Shown piece by piece: positions 1 to 13,011 of a stretch of 64,000 nucleotides of DNA. The notes under the pieces are model-generated. The model was not told the origin of the DNA, did no database searches, and worked only from the letters and a program-made list of their open reading frames with translations. A program made the translations under genes and the position numbers. Source of the stretch: Vesta saturnalis (Eukaryota > Arthropoda > Insecta > Coleoptera > Lampyridae); NCBI GenBank assembly GCA_036346205.1, contig JARFJB010002037.1, forward strand, positions 1,367,001-1,431,000, given 5' to 3'. How positions within the stretch are numbered: the stretch's first letter is position 1; each line of letters begins with the position of its first letter.

Positions 1-300
1 CAAGACGAAAATTATACGCATCTAGAAGGTGAAGAATCAGAAATCTATTTAGGATGGGAGTCTATAGAACAGTTATGGAGACTTCTTAACATAGTCAGTT
101 ACCGATTGGATTTAATACCTACTAAGGAATTTCCTGCATTTTATAATAAAATAATACATGCGGCAGCGGAAATGCCTGATGTTGACATACACAGGTTAAA
201 AGTTCCATTACAAGATATATTTGTTCTCGATGTAGCATGTGTTATGGAAATTGTAGAATTTGCCAAGGAGAACGTAGAAGTTGCGAAAGCCGTTAAGTAA
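1..300 (+). pseudogene. C-terminal part of unknown Polinton left-end protein (copy A)
   Basis: The frame is open from base 1 to the TAA at 298-300, so the 5' part of the gene lies outside the window. The encoded segment begins with an acidic stretch (LEGEESEIYLGWESIEQLW) and continues as a soluble, helix-rich protein. The same LGWESIEQLW segment is found at ~18,897-18,960 of the complete Polinton, where the frame is broken. I recognise no domain in this part. In the complete copy it follows the protein starting at 18,526, so both belong to one gene. The function is unknown. Confidence 0.6.
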
Positions 301-303
301 TAA

Positions 304-776
304 GTGGGGGCAAAGACTAACATGCCAATTTCAATCACTAGAATTTGATGCTGAACATGAAAAAGTGTATGGGCGAGGTACGTTTAGTGATGACTATTTA
401 GATAGTTTATAAGTATGGTAGTGGAATACGTCTGTGTGAGAAATATTTTCTATCGCATGACGATGGTGTAGAGTGCATTTGATGTATTAAGACTTTACAG
501 AAATATCTCTGGAACAATTTGTACATGAAGTAGAGTGTCATTTATCGAATTATATTTCAACAGATGACAACACGACAAGTGAAGGAGGTCTGCATTAATG
601 AGCTCAAAAACGTAGTTCACGATGTAGTAGAATCGGAGCGAAAAGGAGAATGGAAACAGTTAGCAAGAAACTCTGAACGCTTTAGGGAAAGAATAGAAGG
701 ATGTCAAATATTTTCAGCTGTTCTGGAAAAGCAACATCGTGATTACGTATTTATGAAACGCTTTAGTAGTGTATAG
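304..776 (+). pseudogene. Remnants of two small unknown Polinton ORFs (copy A)
   Basis: Bases 304-600 match 19,270-19,583 of the complete element (shared EFDA.HEKVYG and FSDDYL segments) but contain several stops, so this ORF is dead here. Bases 564-776 carry an open segment with RKGEWKQLARNSERF, matching 19,640-19,780 of the complete copy (RKGEWEQLARDSARF). The longer open stretch in copy A suggests that the third ORF was once coding. No known family is recognised. Both ORFs are small and highly charged, and they lie tail-to-tail with the integrase. Confidence 0.5.
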
Positions 777-939
777 TATTGTATGTATTGTATGTATTAA
801 TAATTAATACATAAAAAAAATAGAAAAAAAAAAGATTTATTACATCATAATATTACAATATATAAAAGGAATCTTACAGAGCGTATTATATAATGTCTTT
901 GTGAGAAATCCATGAATTGTGAGAAGTATCAAACCCTAA

Positions 940-1141
940 CCATTTAACGAGAGACATATTTCCTCGACGTCGTATTACACGTTCAACTAGGTGAATGTCA
1001 GGATGTTTAATACTTTGAAGTTCTGGTTCATAGAAACGTCCCATTTAACGAGAGACATATTTCCTCGACGTCGTATTACACGTTCAACTAGGTGAATGTC
1101 AGGATGTTTAATACTTTGAAGTTCTGGTTCATAGAAACGTC
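940..1141. repeat. 101-bp tandem duplication at 3' end of integrase A
   Basis: The block 940-1040 is repeated at 1041-1141 with no difference that I can see. The unit covers the coding region of the integrase C-terminal chromodomain. Because 101 is not a multiple of three, it shifts the reading frame, and the copy A integrase ends in an unrelated tail after VKW. Confidence 0.9.
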
Positions 1142-1908
1142 CCTGTATCTCTTCATCTCGACTATCACGTAATGTGTAGGTAATTGGACTGGAACGCTTC
1201 ACTGCTGATATTCGAAAGACTTCGTAACTCCAATTAGGTGTGTAACCCTTAGAGAATATGCTTCTGTATTTGCTAATACGTGCATAATCCCCCACTTTAA
1301 ATTTAGATGTCTTACGGTCAAGAACTTTATGACATTTTAAATGTTTCAAAATAGAGACAGCATTATTTTCCGTTACTTCTATAGGTTTGTATCCGGTGGT
1401 TCTATGCTTTCTTGAATTATAATCCACAACAATTTGAGGTAATATTGATAACCATTTATAAGAACCTTGCATACTGAATGTTTTCCACATTATTGCTTTA
1501 AGAGTGCGATTTGCACGTTCAACTATACTACTCTTCAAGTTGGAATAATTACTGTAATGATTAATATTAAATTTTTTCATAACTTTTAAATTCATTATTA
1601 TAAAACTCCGTTCTCATGTCAGTTTGTATATGTGTAGGCGTCCTTTGCAAACCAGACAATAGTTTATTCATTACATCTGCGACTAGTTTACCATTCTTAC
1701 GTTTGATGTGAAAAGCCAAGAGATATTTAGAGAAAACATTTATTATCACTAAAATGTATCGAAATCCCTTATTTACCCGAGCATAAGGTATCATTTCCAC
1801 TAAATCAGCTTGAAAGAGATCATTTGAACCTTTTAGTACTACACAACGCCGCTGAAAATTTCTCCTTGCTGGTTTGTGCAATTCATCAAGAATATCAGCT
1901 TTACTCAT
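987..1908 (-). pseudogene. Polinton integrase (copy A), frameshifted
   Basis: Retroviral-type DDE integrase of the Polinton family, the enzyme that inserts the linear element DNA and produces the 6-bp target duplication. The N-terminal part (1,908 down to ~1,567) starts MSKADILDELHKPARRNF and holds the first catalytic Asp (LFQADLVEM) and the second (THIQTDMRTEFYN). The second ORF (1,595-987) holds the catalytic Glu (SSIVERANRT) and the SH3-like basic domain (KFKVGDYARISKYRS). A one-base shift near 1,580 separates the two, and the 101-bp duplication destroys the chromodomain. It is closely related to copy B at 19,880-20,802, but the breaks are at different sites, so the two copies decayed independently. 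Confidence 0.85.
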
Positions 1909-1915
1909 TTTATCG

Positions 1916-3251
1916 CTTTCGATTTTTACATTATGTATATGTAGGTTGGAAGGTGACGACTTATAACATTAATAGCGTCCGAATACTAACAATAATACTG
2001 TGATGATGTAATAAACAAAACGCAAATGTAATAAACTATTAGCAATTGGTCAAATAAATTTAATTAAAAAAATATTACTAAATAACAATCGCCACTGCCG
2101 TTGGCTCAATCGGTAGATTAAGAAAAGAACGGGTTCTAATATACTGCTTTGTTAACATACCTGAAATGCTGCATGCTTCCCATCTGCTTAATTATTTTCA
2201 CTTCACTTAATTAATAAAAAATGCAATATAAAAAGTTACGAAAATATGATGAAATCTCGAGCGCCATGTTGTCATTTGTTATAGGAACAACAAAACTTAG
2301 TTAATGAATAATAATAAACAATTTATCAAAATGAAAATAAAATAACAAGATATACTTAAGTTTATTCAATATCCAATTGAAATGATTAAAAAATCAGAAG
2401 TCTTATTACTATTCTTAATGTATATAAACAATCATTACCTCTGAACGGTTCGGTACATAAACTGTATTACTGCTGGTAACACATGAAACAGAATGGTGAA
2501 CTTCATGAGGTCATTGTCTTGCTAATTTATCCTTAATATATTTCGTCCATAAATTTATTGCATTTCTTTGAAGTTTAAGTATGTAGAACTTGCGTTGTAA
2601 AATGTAATCCAAATAAAAATTTCCATTAAAATTAGAAAAATAATAGAATAGTAAAATAGTGAAATATAAGTGCCATTAAAAATAAGTATTATAAAAATGC
2701 CATATCAAAGTATGCCTTATAAAAGTGTAAAAGTATAAAAGTGTGCAAAAAATGCCATCTAAAAAAAAGCAAATGCTTTAGTTTTAAATATAATGAATTA
2801 GAAAATAACTTACCATCAAAATCTGATGGCACTAAATATAAAAAATTAGGTAAAAACCATGCTTTCTGCTGTAACATTCAGCAGCAAGTGAAAAATATAG
2901 CGGCTTTCAGAATAGCTCCTCTAAATGTTTCCCCCCAAGAAATTGTCACGCGTTGTGCGGGTACAATCATCAGAATCCAATTTTTTTTTAAGAAAGGGAA
3001 CTATAACTCTTTATGAAATATTACACCTAAAAAGATATGTTCTAGGAAATGCAAATTAAATTGCCTTTCTCAATTCTACATTTTAATAATTAAAAACTTT
3101 TCTAATATTACGCCAAATAAATGAACGATCTTAAATTAATGTATTTTTTAATACAACCAAAAAAAAAAGGCTGTTACAGACTGCTGATTAGTAAACGCTT
3201 AAGATAAATTTGGCTTGATCGTTTTGCATTATCAAGAGTTTGACCGTAACG
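1916..3251. other. AT-rich intergenic DNA, no gene recognised
   Basis: Apart from the tRNA-like patch at 2,095-2,146, I see no supported gene. An open frame at 2,741-3,016 has low-complexity, Lys/Asn-rich content and no recognisable domain, and is not called. Confidence 0.5.
2095..2146 (+). tRNA. tRNA-like relic (A box plus degenerate B box)
   Basis: TGGCTCAATCGG matches the polymerase III A-box consensus (TRGCNNARYNGG), and GGGTTCTAAT shortly downstream resembles a degraded B box. The spacing is too short for a complete tRNA and no full cloverleaf can be drawn. It is probably a tRNA pseudogene or the head of a decayed tRNA-derived SINE. Confidence 0.3.
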
Positions 3252-3253
3252 TA

Positions 3254-4452
3254 TGTCTCAAAAGTTTTGGCACAAATTCCAATGGATATAAAATACACGA
3301 GAATGATAAAATATTAGGTTGACTTTAGAAACAAACATTGTCTAAGACTTTGGTTTCACTTTGACAGTTCAGTGTTGAAAACAGTTGTTCTAAAGTGGCT
3401 TACAAATTAGATCTTCGTAAAAGTATTTACAGTCTAGTTGGGCAAATGCCTAAGCGTGAAATAGTTCGCATATTCGAAAATCTAAATATTTCCCGCAGAA
3501 CTATTTATCGCACAATGGCGGATTGTGAACAAGGTATACCATGTATAAATTTCCCAAAAAGTGGAACACCCAGATCTTTTACCCAAGCCAGAGCAGACAG
3601 TTTAGTAAGAAGAGCAAAAAATAGAGTTGAAATGTCGGTCAGGAAATTGGTAAGGGAGTATAGAACTAAGTGTACAGTTAGCAGAGAATTGGTTAGGAAT
3701 GGTCACGAATATCTAAAAAGAAGAAAATGTCCAAAATATACGCCAATCAGTTGGCACGGATACCACGATGTTATCAGGAATTAAGGCGGATACATTTTGC
3801 CAACAACAAACTCATTGTTATTAGTGATGAAAAATATTTCAATTTAAGTGACTCAGAAATTAAGGGTAACGATGATTTCTATACTGATAACATATTAAAT
3901 ATAAAGAAAAGGCAAAATTTGTTGATACAATTTTAGTCTGGTGCGCGACTTCTATAAGAGGGATATCGAGGCCTTATGTAGTGCTTGTAAGAGGCGAAGC
4001 ACTGGATAGTCGGCGCTATATTCAGAATTGTCTGGTTAAACTGAATGATTTCAATAATGAACATCATGCTGAAGACGATATAATGTTTTGCCCAGCGCCA
4101 GGGAAACTCGCAACTGGTTCCATGCTCATTCATACCACGAAACGACAGTCCCCCTAATCTACCTCAGGCCCGGAAATAGAAGAATTTTGGGCACTTTTGA
4201 GTAGTCAAGTGTATAATGGCAAGTCGAAAATGAAGAACAGTTGTACTGGGGATGCACCGAAAAATTTGAGACCTTATGCGCGATGTCGTAGAAAATTGCA
4301 TCTTGTTGAAAAGCTCGGACCACTTCATTTAATTTAGGTTCACAATTTTGTTAATTATAAGTCTATTAATTGTTTGATAGCTATAAGTTTAAATACAACG
4401 TATTTGTTTATTAAAACTGAATATAATATTTTGTGCCAAAACTTTTGAGACA
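3254..4452 (+). mobile_element. Tc1/mariner transposon with matching TIRs and TA duplication
   Basis: The ends are inverted copies of TGTCTCAAAAGTTTTGGCAC (from 3,254, and reversed up to 4,452). TA dinucleotides directly outside (3,252-3,253 and 4,453-4,454) are the expected target duplication. The length is ~1.2 kb, typical of the group. It carries one degenerate transposase in rightward orientation. Confidence 0.85.
3395..4330 (+). pseudogene. Degenerate mariner-like transposase
   Basis: The open part (3,395-3,784) encodes the N-terminal DNA-binding half: helix-turn-helix-rich sequence with RRTIYRTMADCEQG and a basic linker. The next frame (to 3,936) carries the first catalytic aspartate region (LIVISDEKYFNL). 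From ~3,940 to 4,330 only frame-jumping remnants remain, including an NLPQAR-like motif that precedes the third catalytic region in related transposases. The stop at ~3,782 and the later stops make it non-functional. Confidence 0.75.
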
Positions 4453-4454
4453 TA

Positions 4455-7025
4455 AATACAACCTTTTCTTGTTAACGGAATACAGTATTTATTTGTTGTT
4501 TTAGCATTGGTACATGTAGCGTTTTAATGTTTAATTTCATTTAACCTCATCATCGTTTCTTTTTGTAAAATGAAAACATTGTTATAAGGCAATTGCTTGG
4601 GTACGTGTACGAGCTCCGTGTGCTGCAAACTAAGGTTTTCGGTTTAGAAACTACGTAATAGTTCAGTTTGTACAAGATACACATTTTTCAAAAATTTCCA
4701 TTACTGTATATTCATTGTACGAGAGTCGAAATAGATATTAAACAAGGGTTTCGTGATCAGTGATAAACTGTAAACAGTTAAGGAATTAAGAGGGCAACCT
4801 ACAAATAAAAATAAGGCAACTTTTATACAAATGATATACGTACTACATGTTTAAAAAATAAAGCCAATAAATAGTACGAAATATTTTTTTAGTAGAACAG
4901 TTCTATTAATAACCTGGTTAAAAGTCATCGATATTGGTTTTGTAAACGTCTGGTTTAGCATTATGTTGTGCTGTAGCAAATTAAATTCAGATTTAGCGTA
5001 AAAAAATATACTACAAATATAATTTTCTTTAGGATGACGTTTATAGTGTATTTATAGTGGCTTGAAGAATTGAAATTGGCACTTATTACGTGTGTATTGC
5101 TTAATTTTTAAATTCAGCGTAAACATAAATTTTTTCCAATTTTAGACTATACAGAAATAAATTGTATTATTTAATACTTGGCAAACATTTTTAAAAATAT
5201 AAAAGTGAGACAGATATTTTCGCAATGTTCAAGAGAGTTATGAATAAACAAAAATAAGGTAGTTAATTTTATTGTTTATAAAGGTTTGTGTGAAATTCAA
5301 AACACTAAGTTTTCACTACATACGATCGACATCTTATTAATTACTAGCAGTAGTTCTTCCATAACTTGTGCATACTTTAGTGGTTCATGAAAGTGCGAAA
5401 ACTAGTATGCAATGATAAATTGCATTCACAACCTACATATTTGGAATTGTTACTTCCTTTAAAGCACTTCAAAGCTATGTTTTGCTCGTCGGTAGTATGT
5501 GTGTATCAGATATTTACCGTCGCGAATTCCTTTTTTCTTACTTAAATATACAATCTAATTTATAAAAGTTAACATTAATTCGACTTCAAGGGAACTATTT
5601 ACGATAACTTTCTTTACTTTTCGTACAATATTGAAGTTAAATTCTTTTTATCCTTTTGGTACTTAGTTTCAAATTTCTTATTTATTTTACTATACGTATT
5701 GAGATGTACCACAACTGGTGCAGAGATATATATTTTATTTTATAAATTAGCGGCTGTTGTATATTTTGATAGTAGAAATAACGTGTGCTTGGAGATAAGT
5801 TGACGGAGTTGTTGATTTTTAGGATTTTTTTTTATGTTTTGATTATAAAATAGAATGGACAGGTAATGTATCATAATTATTAACTGTATTTTCTTTCAGA
5901 AAATGTTTATAGTTTTATTATCCAAATGAAAAGGTAAACTAATTGTAATATTATTATAAAATGATTTCAAGACTTACAAATTGAAGTAAATAATAATTGA
6001 AATTTATATATGAATTGTATACCATGGTAAGAGTGATTATTTCATTTAATGTAAATTAATATTAATGATTATTTGAAAGTTGTATTACATCACAATCTTG
6101 CTATTTAATGTAGAAAGGTCTCTTGATTTCATTTTTAATGTATTTTATTTTGACATTTCAAACCTATAATGTAACATATTTTATGAATTATGATACATAT
6201 ATGTTTATCTCTAATCTAGTGCAAAATGGCTACCGGGTAAAAGAGATATAAAGGCCACCTTGGGGAGAGTATGTTTATCGTTGGAACACTGTGTGCTTCC
6301 CTGGTATGAAATATCAGGGAAGTATGGTTTATTAATTGTAAATGCAGAACTTTAACATATTGTGATATTTTAACTTATAATACAGCTGGCCAACTGTATG
6401 TAAGGTGGTCACCATTTGTGAAATACAGGCCTGTATTAAATTATTACCACATTGTGTATTATAAGTGTTTGGTAACTGTGGTTTCATATTAGCCTATTTC
6501 GACAGTTTCCACGTTTGGGAAGCGGACTAGTAGCCATGAGAAGGACTGTTTTCGGACTTGAGTCGAATTCATATGTTATGATTTTTCTCAAGCAGTTGAC
6601 TAATATATATATACAGTTATGAAAAAAACATTATTGCGGGGCTGCCATAATAAGCTAGAAAGAAATCCAATAAGCATTATATGAGTGTGAGAGAGACATA
6701 ACTTTACCGATGTTGCATGTAGGCAAAAAATATGAACTACTTAAGTCTCTTTCAATCTAGCTTCAACATTTGTAACGAAATCAAAGCAATTAAAATGATG
6801 TTGAAAAGTCGCGTGTTCTTTGAAACTGTTAAGTAAATACTTTAGACTTAAAGATTAAATGATAATACCTCAAACATCGAAGTTTATTGTAATTGCGAAT
6901 TTATGACTTGGTTCGAATACTACTCGTAAGAAGAACTAAGAAGAACCTTACGAGAGCTACAAACAAGAACATGAACATTGATAGTATAACTTAAGTTTAA
7001 GGTTTAACTTTAGCATTATAATTCT
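4455..7025. other. AT-rich intergenic DNA, no gene seen
   Basis: There is no open frame with recognisable similarity on either strand, no TIR pair and no tandem array other than short A/T runs. Confidence 0.5.
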
Positions 7026-7151
7026 TATTGAAAAACCAACTATTTTTAAAAATGAACAGAATACACTTTTTTCAAAACTTTACTTTATAAGATTTTCGAA
7101 AAAACCTCCATATTGCGCATGGCAGTAACCCAATCTGTGATAAAATTCAGT

Positions 7152-10100
7152 TCAGGTGTTTTCTGACATTTCTTGGGTGATGCTGTTTAAAGAGTCTCTA
7201 ATTTTGACACGAAGTTCGTCCAAACTGTTAGCACGTTCATGTCTGTACCCATAAATTTGCTGGGATACGTATCCCCAAACAAAAAAGTCGTTCGGCGCGA
7301 TATCAGGTGAGTAAGGAGGATATTTAATAGTACCTTTTCCACTAATAATATGATTACGGAACGTAGTTGCAGAATGAGCAGGACAGCCATCTTCTTGATA
7401 CCAAATGTCATCAAAATTTATATTGAGGCGTTGAACAACTGGAACCATTTGGTTTCTCAACAATTCTAAATATTTGTCCGCATTCCGTTGATAAAATATG
7501 GACCAATGATAGAATTGCCTAAAATTCATGCCCACACATTAACTTTTTGTGGGTATTGTGTCCCGTAAGGAATACTAATGTGTTTGTTTTCCTGAGAGTA
7601 ACCAACAGCGATAGACGGATTGTGATGGCCGTGTAAGTTAAAAAAACAATAAATCTTTCGTTTTCAGTAGCCCGATTCATCATATCTTCACAGAATGCTT
7701 TTGATGATCTGAAAAAATTTCTTGTGTAGTTTGCAACTTATAGCAACGGTATTTTTTTTTATGATTGTGGACCTGAACAGGCTAAATTTGGCCTATTGTG
7801 CTAAAGCACTCAGGAATATTTAGGAGGATGGATAGAGGGATAATGAATTGCCAATAGATGCCTATGAACAGCTACCTTAAATTTTCTCATATCATAATTG
7901 AGAGGAAAACAGGAACTAGGGAGATCATTCCAGAGTTTAGAAGCCGTGTAGAAAAATGTGGATTGCGCACGTTTGGTACGACAAGTGGAGATTTGTACTG
8001 CATACTGATGATGTGAATGAGCGAACCGAGTGTTTCTCGCAAAGATAGCCCGAGATGGTATCAAAGAATATAATTCAGCAGCACAATAGGCGTTGTAATA
8101 ACGATAATACAAAGAAAGAACTGAAACCAGCCTTCTATGCTCAAGGGACTGTATGTAAGAGGTTAAGGACGGGTCATTTATAAGCCTAATTGCTCTCTTT
8201 TGAATACGATCAACGATATCGAGAGCGTATTGGAGAGCACTACCCCAGAGATGAGAATTACATTCCAGATGAGGCCGAATTTGGGCCTTATACAGCAGAA
8301 GGAGTTGTCGAGAGGTAAAGTACTGCTTAGATCTGTACAAAAGACCTATTTTACGAGCAGCTGTTTTGGTAGCTGACAGAAGATGGTCAACCCATGAGAG
8401 ATTTGAAGATACAGTCATACCTAACAGAGTAATAGAGTCTGAAAACTTAAGAACTGAGCCATTCATACTTATAACAGGAAATTATCGATCTTTTTTGGCG
8501 GACACAAGGCAACACTGAGTTTTGTTAGCATTAAATTTAACTAGATTATTGCTTCCCCATTCGAGAATACGTTGAATGTCTTTGTTTATTGAATTTGCCA
8601 TTTCAGCTTTAATTTCTTGATTTGACATAGAAGGTGTATTATCATTATGAGTAGACTGAGATGAACTACAGCGAAGGGTGCTATCGTCAGCAAAGCAATG
8701 GATGGGGTTAGTTGTTGAAGAACTAAGGTCATTTATGTACAGCAGAAAAAGTGTAGGCGCTATAACGGATCCCTGTGGTACGCCCGCGTTAATGCTAACT
8801 TCTTTTGAAAAAAATCCATCAACTACGATACGTATTCGTCTTTTATCAAGGAAACTAGAAACTCAGTTGATGAGCGTATCATTTAACCCAAACGAGGTGA
8901 GTTTGCCAAACTTGGTCAAATGCCTTTGAGATATCTAAAGCGACTACAACTGTTTCACCGGACTGCTCTACTGTATTGTTCCGAACTTGGGTCATATATG
9001 AAAGAAGATCACTTGTTGAACGACTTTGTCTAAACCCATATTGGTGGTCACTAAGGAGTTTGTTAGTTTCAAGGAACGTGAGCAGTTGCTGATTGATGGC
9101 TTTTTCCATGATTTTAGACAAAATGGAAGTGATGGCAATTGGTCGGTAGTTTGAGGGATCGGTCTTTATCGCCTTTTTTGGGAATAGGTTGAACATTTGC
9201 TAACTTCCATGATGAAGGGAGTTTCCCAGAAGACATAGAGATCGTATAGAGCTTAGATAGGACTGGTACTAGTTCGGAGGAACATTTCTTTAAGACAATA
9301 GTTGGGATACCGTCTGGGCAGTCGCCTTATTGAGATCAAGCCTACTGATGATCGATTCCAAGAGCTTGTACCGAAAATGAAGGTTTCATAGCGTATAAAG
9401 AAGAGTGTACTAGAGGCACATCTTTTTCAGAATCATTGAGACACGAGTTTGATGCAAACAAATCCACGAAAACATTGGCTTTGTCCACAGAAGCAGCAAC
9501 TACCGATCCGTCAATAGATGTCAGGGGGGAAAATGAAGATGTTCCAAAGTTTTTACTAATGGCTAGTTCATTGCATTTTCGTTGTTCGAACAACTTTTTA
9601 ATTTTAGTGATGACACTTGCAGATATTTCTAGCACCAACGTATTCTACATGACTGTCGACCGATTTATTAGGTTTCCATTTAATGTAATATTTATTTTTT
9701 AAAGATATTGCATTAGCACAAGCCTTATTGAACCAGGGTTGGGAACGTGAATTATCTATACGGTACTGTTTTTTGGGAATGTATATCCATTCCCGTGAGG
9801 ATGACTTCAGATACTGGAAGAGCGATGTCCGAAGAAGAGGACGACTTAAAACAATATTCACGCCATGGAAAGGTTGCAAAGGAATCCCGTAAATCACTCC
9901 ATCGGGCTGAGTTAAAATCCCACAAGGTTGTATCGGTTTGCGAACAACAGTGGAATTAGGTACAGTAGAAATTATTTCTATTAGACAATGGTCGGAAAGA
10001 CCTAAAGGCGAAAGAACGGAAGTTTTATAAACAAGAGGTTTTGATGTAAGAAATATGTGGAGTATGGTTAGGGTTATCAGGGATTCTTGTGAGTTCAGAA

Positions 10101-11356
10101 ATCATTTGTGTGAGATCACATGAAATAGCAAATGTTTCTGCACTATGACCAGCAGGATTTGTAGTAGATGAAAACTGAAGCCAATTAGAGTTATGAACAT
10201 TGAAATCGCCTACAATTGAGATATCGCAAGATGGAAACTGAGACAGGAGATAGTCTCATACTAAGGTAATCGAAGAAGTCTTGAAAGTTACTGTCATTAG
10301 GAGACCTATAAATGCAATAGTATAATTTCACAAAATTAGCACCAGAATGTCTAAATCAAATCACGCCAACATTTTTATTTTCTAAGGAAGAAACCCTCTT
10401 GTAAGCAATTCTGTCCTTGATGTAGGCGCATACGCCTCCTTTATATCGAAAGTTAGAGTGAAAGTGGTATTGAGGAAATCGCAAGTCGGGTGACTCGGAG
10501 CTTTCAAAGGAGATTTGTGTTTAAGATAGAAACAAAATATCAGGTTGTAATTGTTCAAGATGTTGGTGAATAGCATTAAGATTAGACCTGATACCGCGGA
10601 TGTTGCAGCAGTGAATCAGAAAGTTGATACTTTCGATGACCGAGGTCGCTTGGGCCCTGCCCTCTCGGACATCCGAATGGGGCAAGATTTTACGTCCGGA
10701 ATTTATTACCCTAGAAACTACAGCTATCTTATTTTTTAATTTGAGATTTTTAATCCGATAGGAAGACAGTGAGGGCGAGAAGGAAGAATAAGAATGAGAA
10801 TAGATTAAGGATGAGAATAGATTAAGGATGAAGGAAAAGGTAACCGGCAGCCCTTACCGACCTCAGAAAATCGGAGACCCAATATTAAGGAGACCATGGT
10901 AGGGGTGATGGTACCTCCTGGCATGGAGTATACATGTCTACCACCTTGAAGAATATTGCGAACTGTTCTTAGTTCAATATTCATTTCTTCAGCAACTTTT
11001 GTACTATTGCACGGGAAATTAATTTCTGCTAAACCACACACTGAAATTTCTTGACGTTCGCCCTCTTCGTTTAAGTTACGACCAGGATGCTCACCATCAT
11101 TACCATCAATGCTACTGCATTTTCTACAATTATTTAAACATCCACATCTTTAAAATTTACAAACAGTACGCATAATCGTACTTTCTGATGGAGTTGGGCT
11201 GTTTTCAAAGGAAAAAGCAAACCTGCCCATTATTTCTTGTGCAGTGCTTCCTGAATAATACCACTTAATATACTGTATTTTTTCTTCAGTGGAATACATG
11301 AGTATTGTATCGGACTTGTAAAAACATTGATTTTCAATTCTCGTTAACAGTAGCAA
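7152..11356 (-). pseudogene. DUF4817-type mariner transposase split by a LINE insertion
   Basis: The N-terminal half lies at 11,356-10,947: helix-turn-helix region starting MYSTEEKIQYIKWYY with SESTIMRTVCKF, followed after a shift by EEMNIELRTVRNIL. The C-terminal half lies at 7,750-7,152: frame-broken PYRCYKLQTTQE, then an intact stretch with the second catalytic Asp (DDIWYQEDGCPAHSA) and the third catalytic region (PYSPDIAPNDFFVWGY). In this family RNIL is normally followed almost directly by the PYR segment, so the ~3.2 kb between is an insertion. The upstream half also has stops and shifts (7,536-7,750). The element ends were not identified. Confidence 0.8.
7752..10946 (-). mobile_element. 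Jockey/CR1-like LINE, degenerate, inserted in a mariner
   Basis: Leftward non-LTR retrotransposon. The order on the minus strand is 5' leader (~10,946-10,620), endonuclease remnant (~10,600-9,300; a frame-shifted segment corresponds to PDILFLSET of apurinic-type endonucleases), reverse transcriptase (9,196-8,879 with DPSNYRPIAITSILSKIMEK, YGFRQSRSTSDLL and ALDISKAFDQVW), and the thumb/C-terminal region (8,466-7,810, open 218 codons with LLYKAQIRPHLECNSHLWG and LYYRYYNAYCAAEL). It ends in a short A tail (T run at 7,752-7,760 on the plus strand). The YADD catalytic region (~8,870-8,470) is present only in broken frames. No gag-like ORF1 was found. It is non-functional. Confidence 0.8.
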
Positions 11357-11513
11357 TTAAATGTGTCATTGATACTAGCCTACTCAAAAGACGCATGTAT
11401 GGCATCAGCGCTTTTAGTTTGTTGTGTATTCTATCTCACTTAGCAGGTGAACTGAGTGTACTGTCTTTGTTTTACTTATTATAAGTCAGACCCGCGATAA
11501 TATGTTTCCATAC

Positions 11514-11516
<3 letters not shown>

Positions 11517-11563
<47 letters not shown>
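11517..11563. repeat. (TA)n microsatellite
   Basis: Uninterrupted TA dinucleotides directly beyond the 3' end of the Penelope-like element. Confidence 0.95.
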
Positions 11564-11567
<4 letters not shown>

Positions 11568-11599
11568 AATATATTTTCGAGGTTGCGCAGTAGTTTATT

Positions 11600-13011
<1,412 letters not shown>

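Larger units (their letters stand above)
1..1915. mobile_element. Polinton/Maverick fragment (copy A), truncated by window start
   Basis: Nucleotide-level similarity runs from base ~40 to ~1,910 against 18,897-20,803 of the complete Polinton, in the same order and orientation: the end of a rightward unknown gene, two further rightward ORF remnants, an A-rich convergent intergenic spacer, then a leftward integrase. Similarity stops just upstream of the integrase start; the gene that follows in the complete element (20,795-21,205) is missing, so copy A is either truncated there or internally deleted. Its other end lies before the window. No terminal repeat or target duplication is visible for this copy. 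Confidence 0.85.

Noticed and set aside
2741..3016. 91-codon frame
   Set aside because: Low-complexity Lys/Asn-rich content, no homology and no promoter or polyadenylation context.
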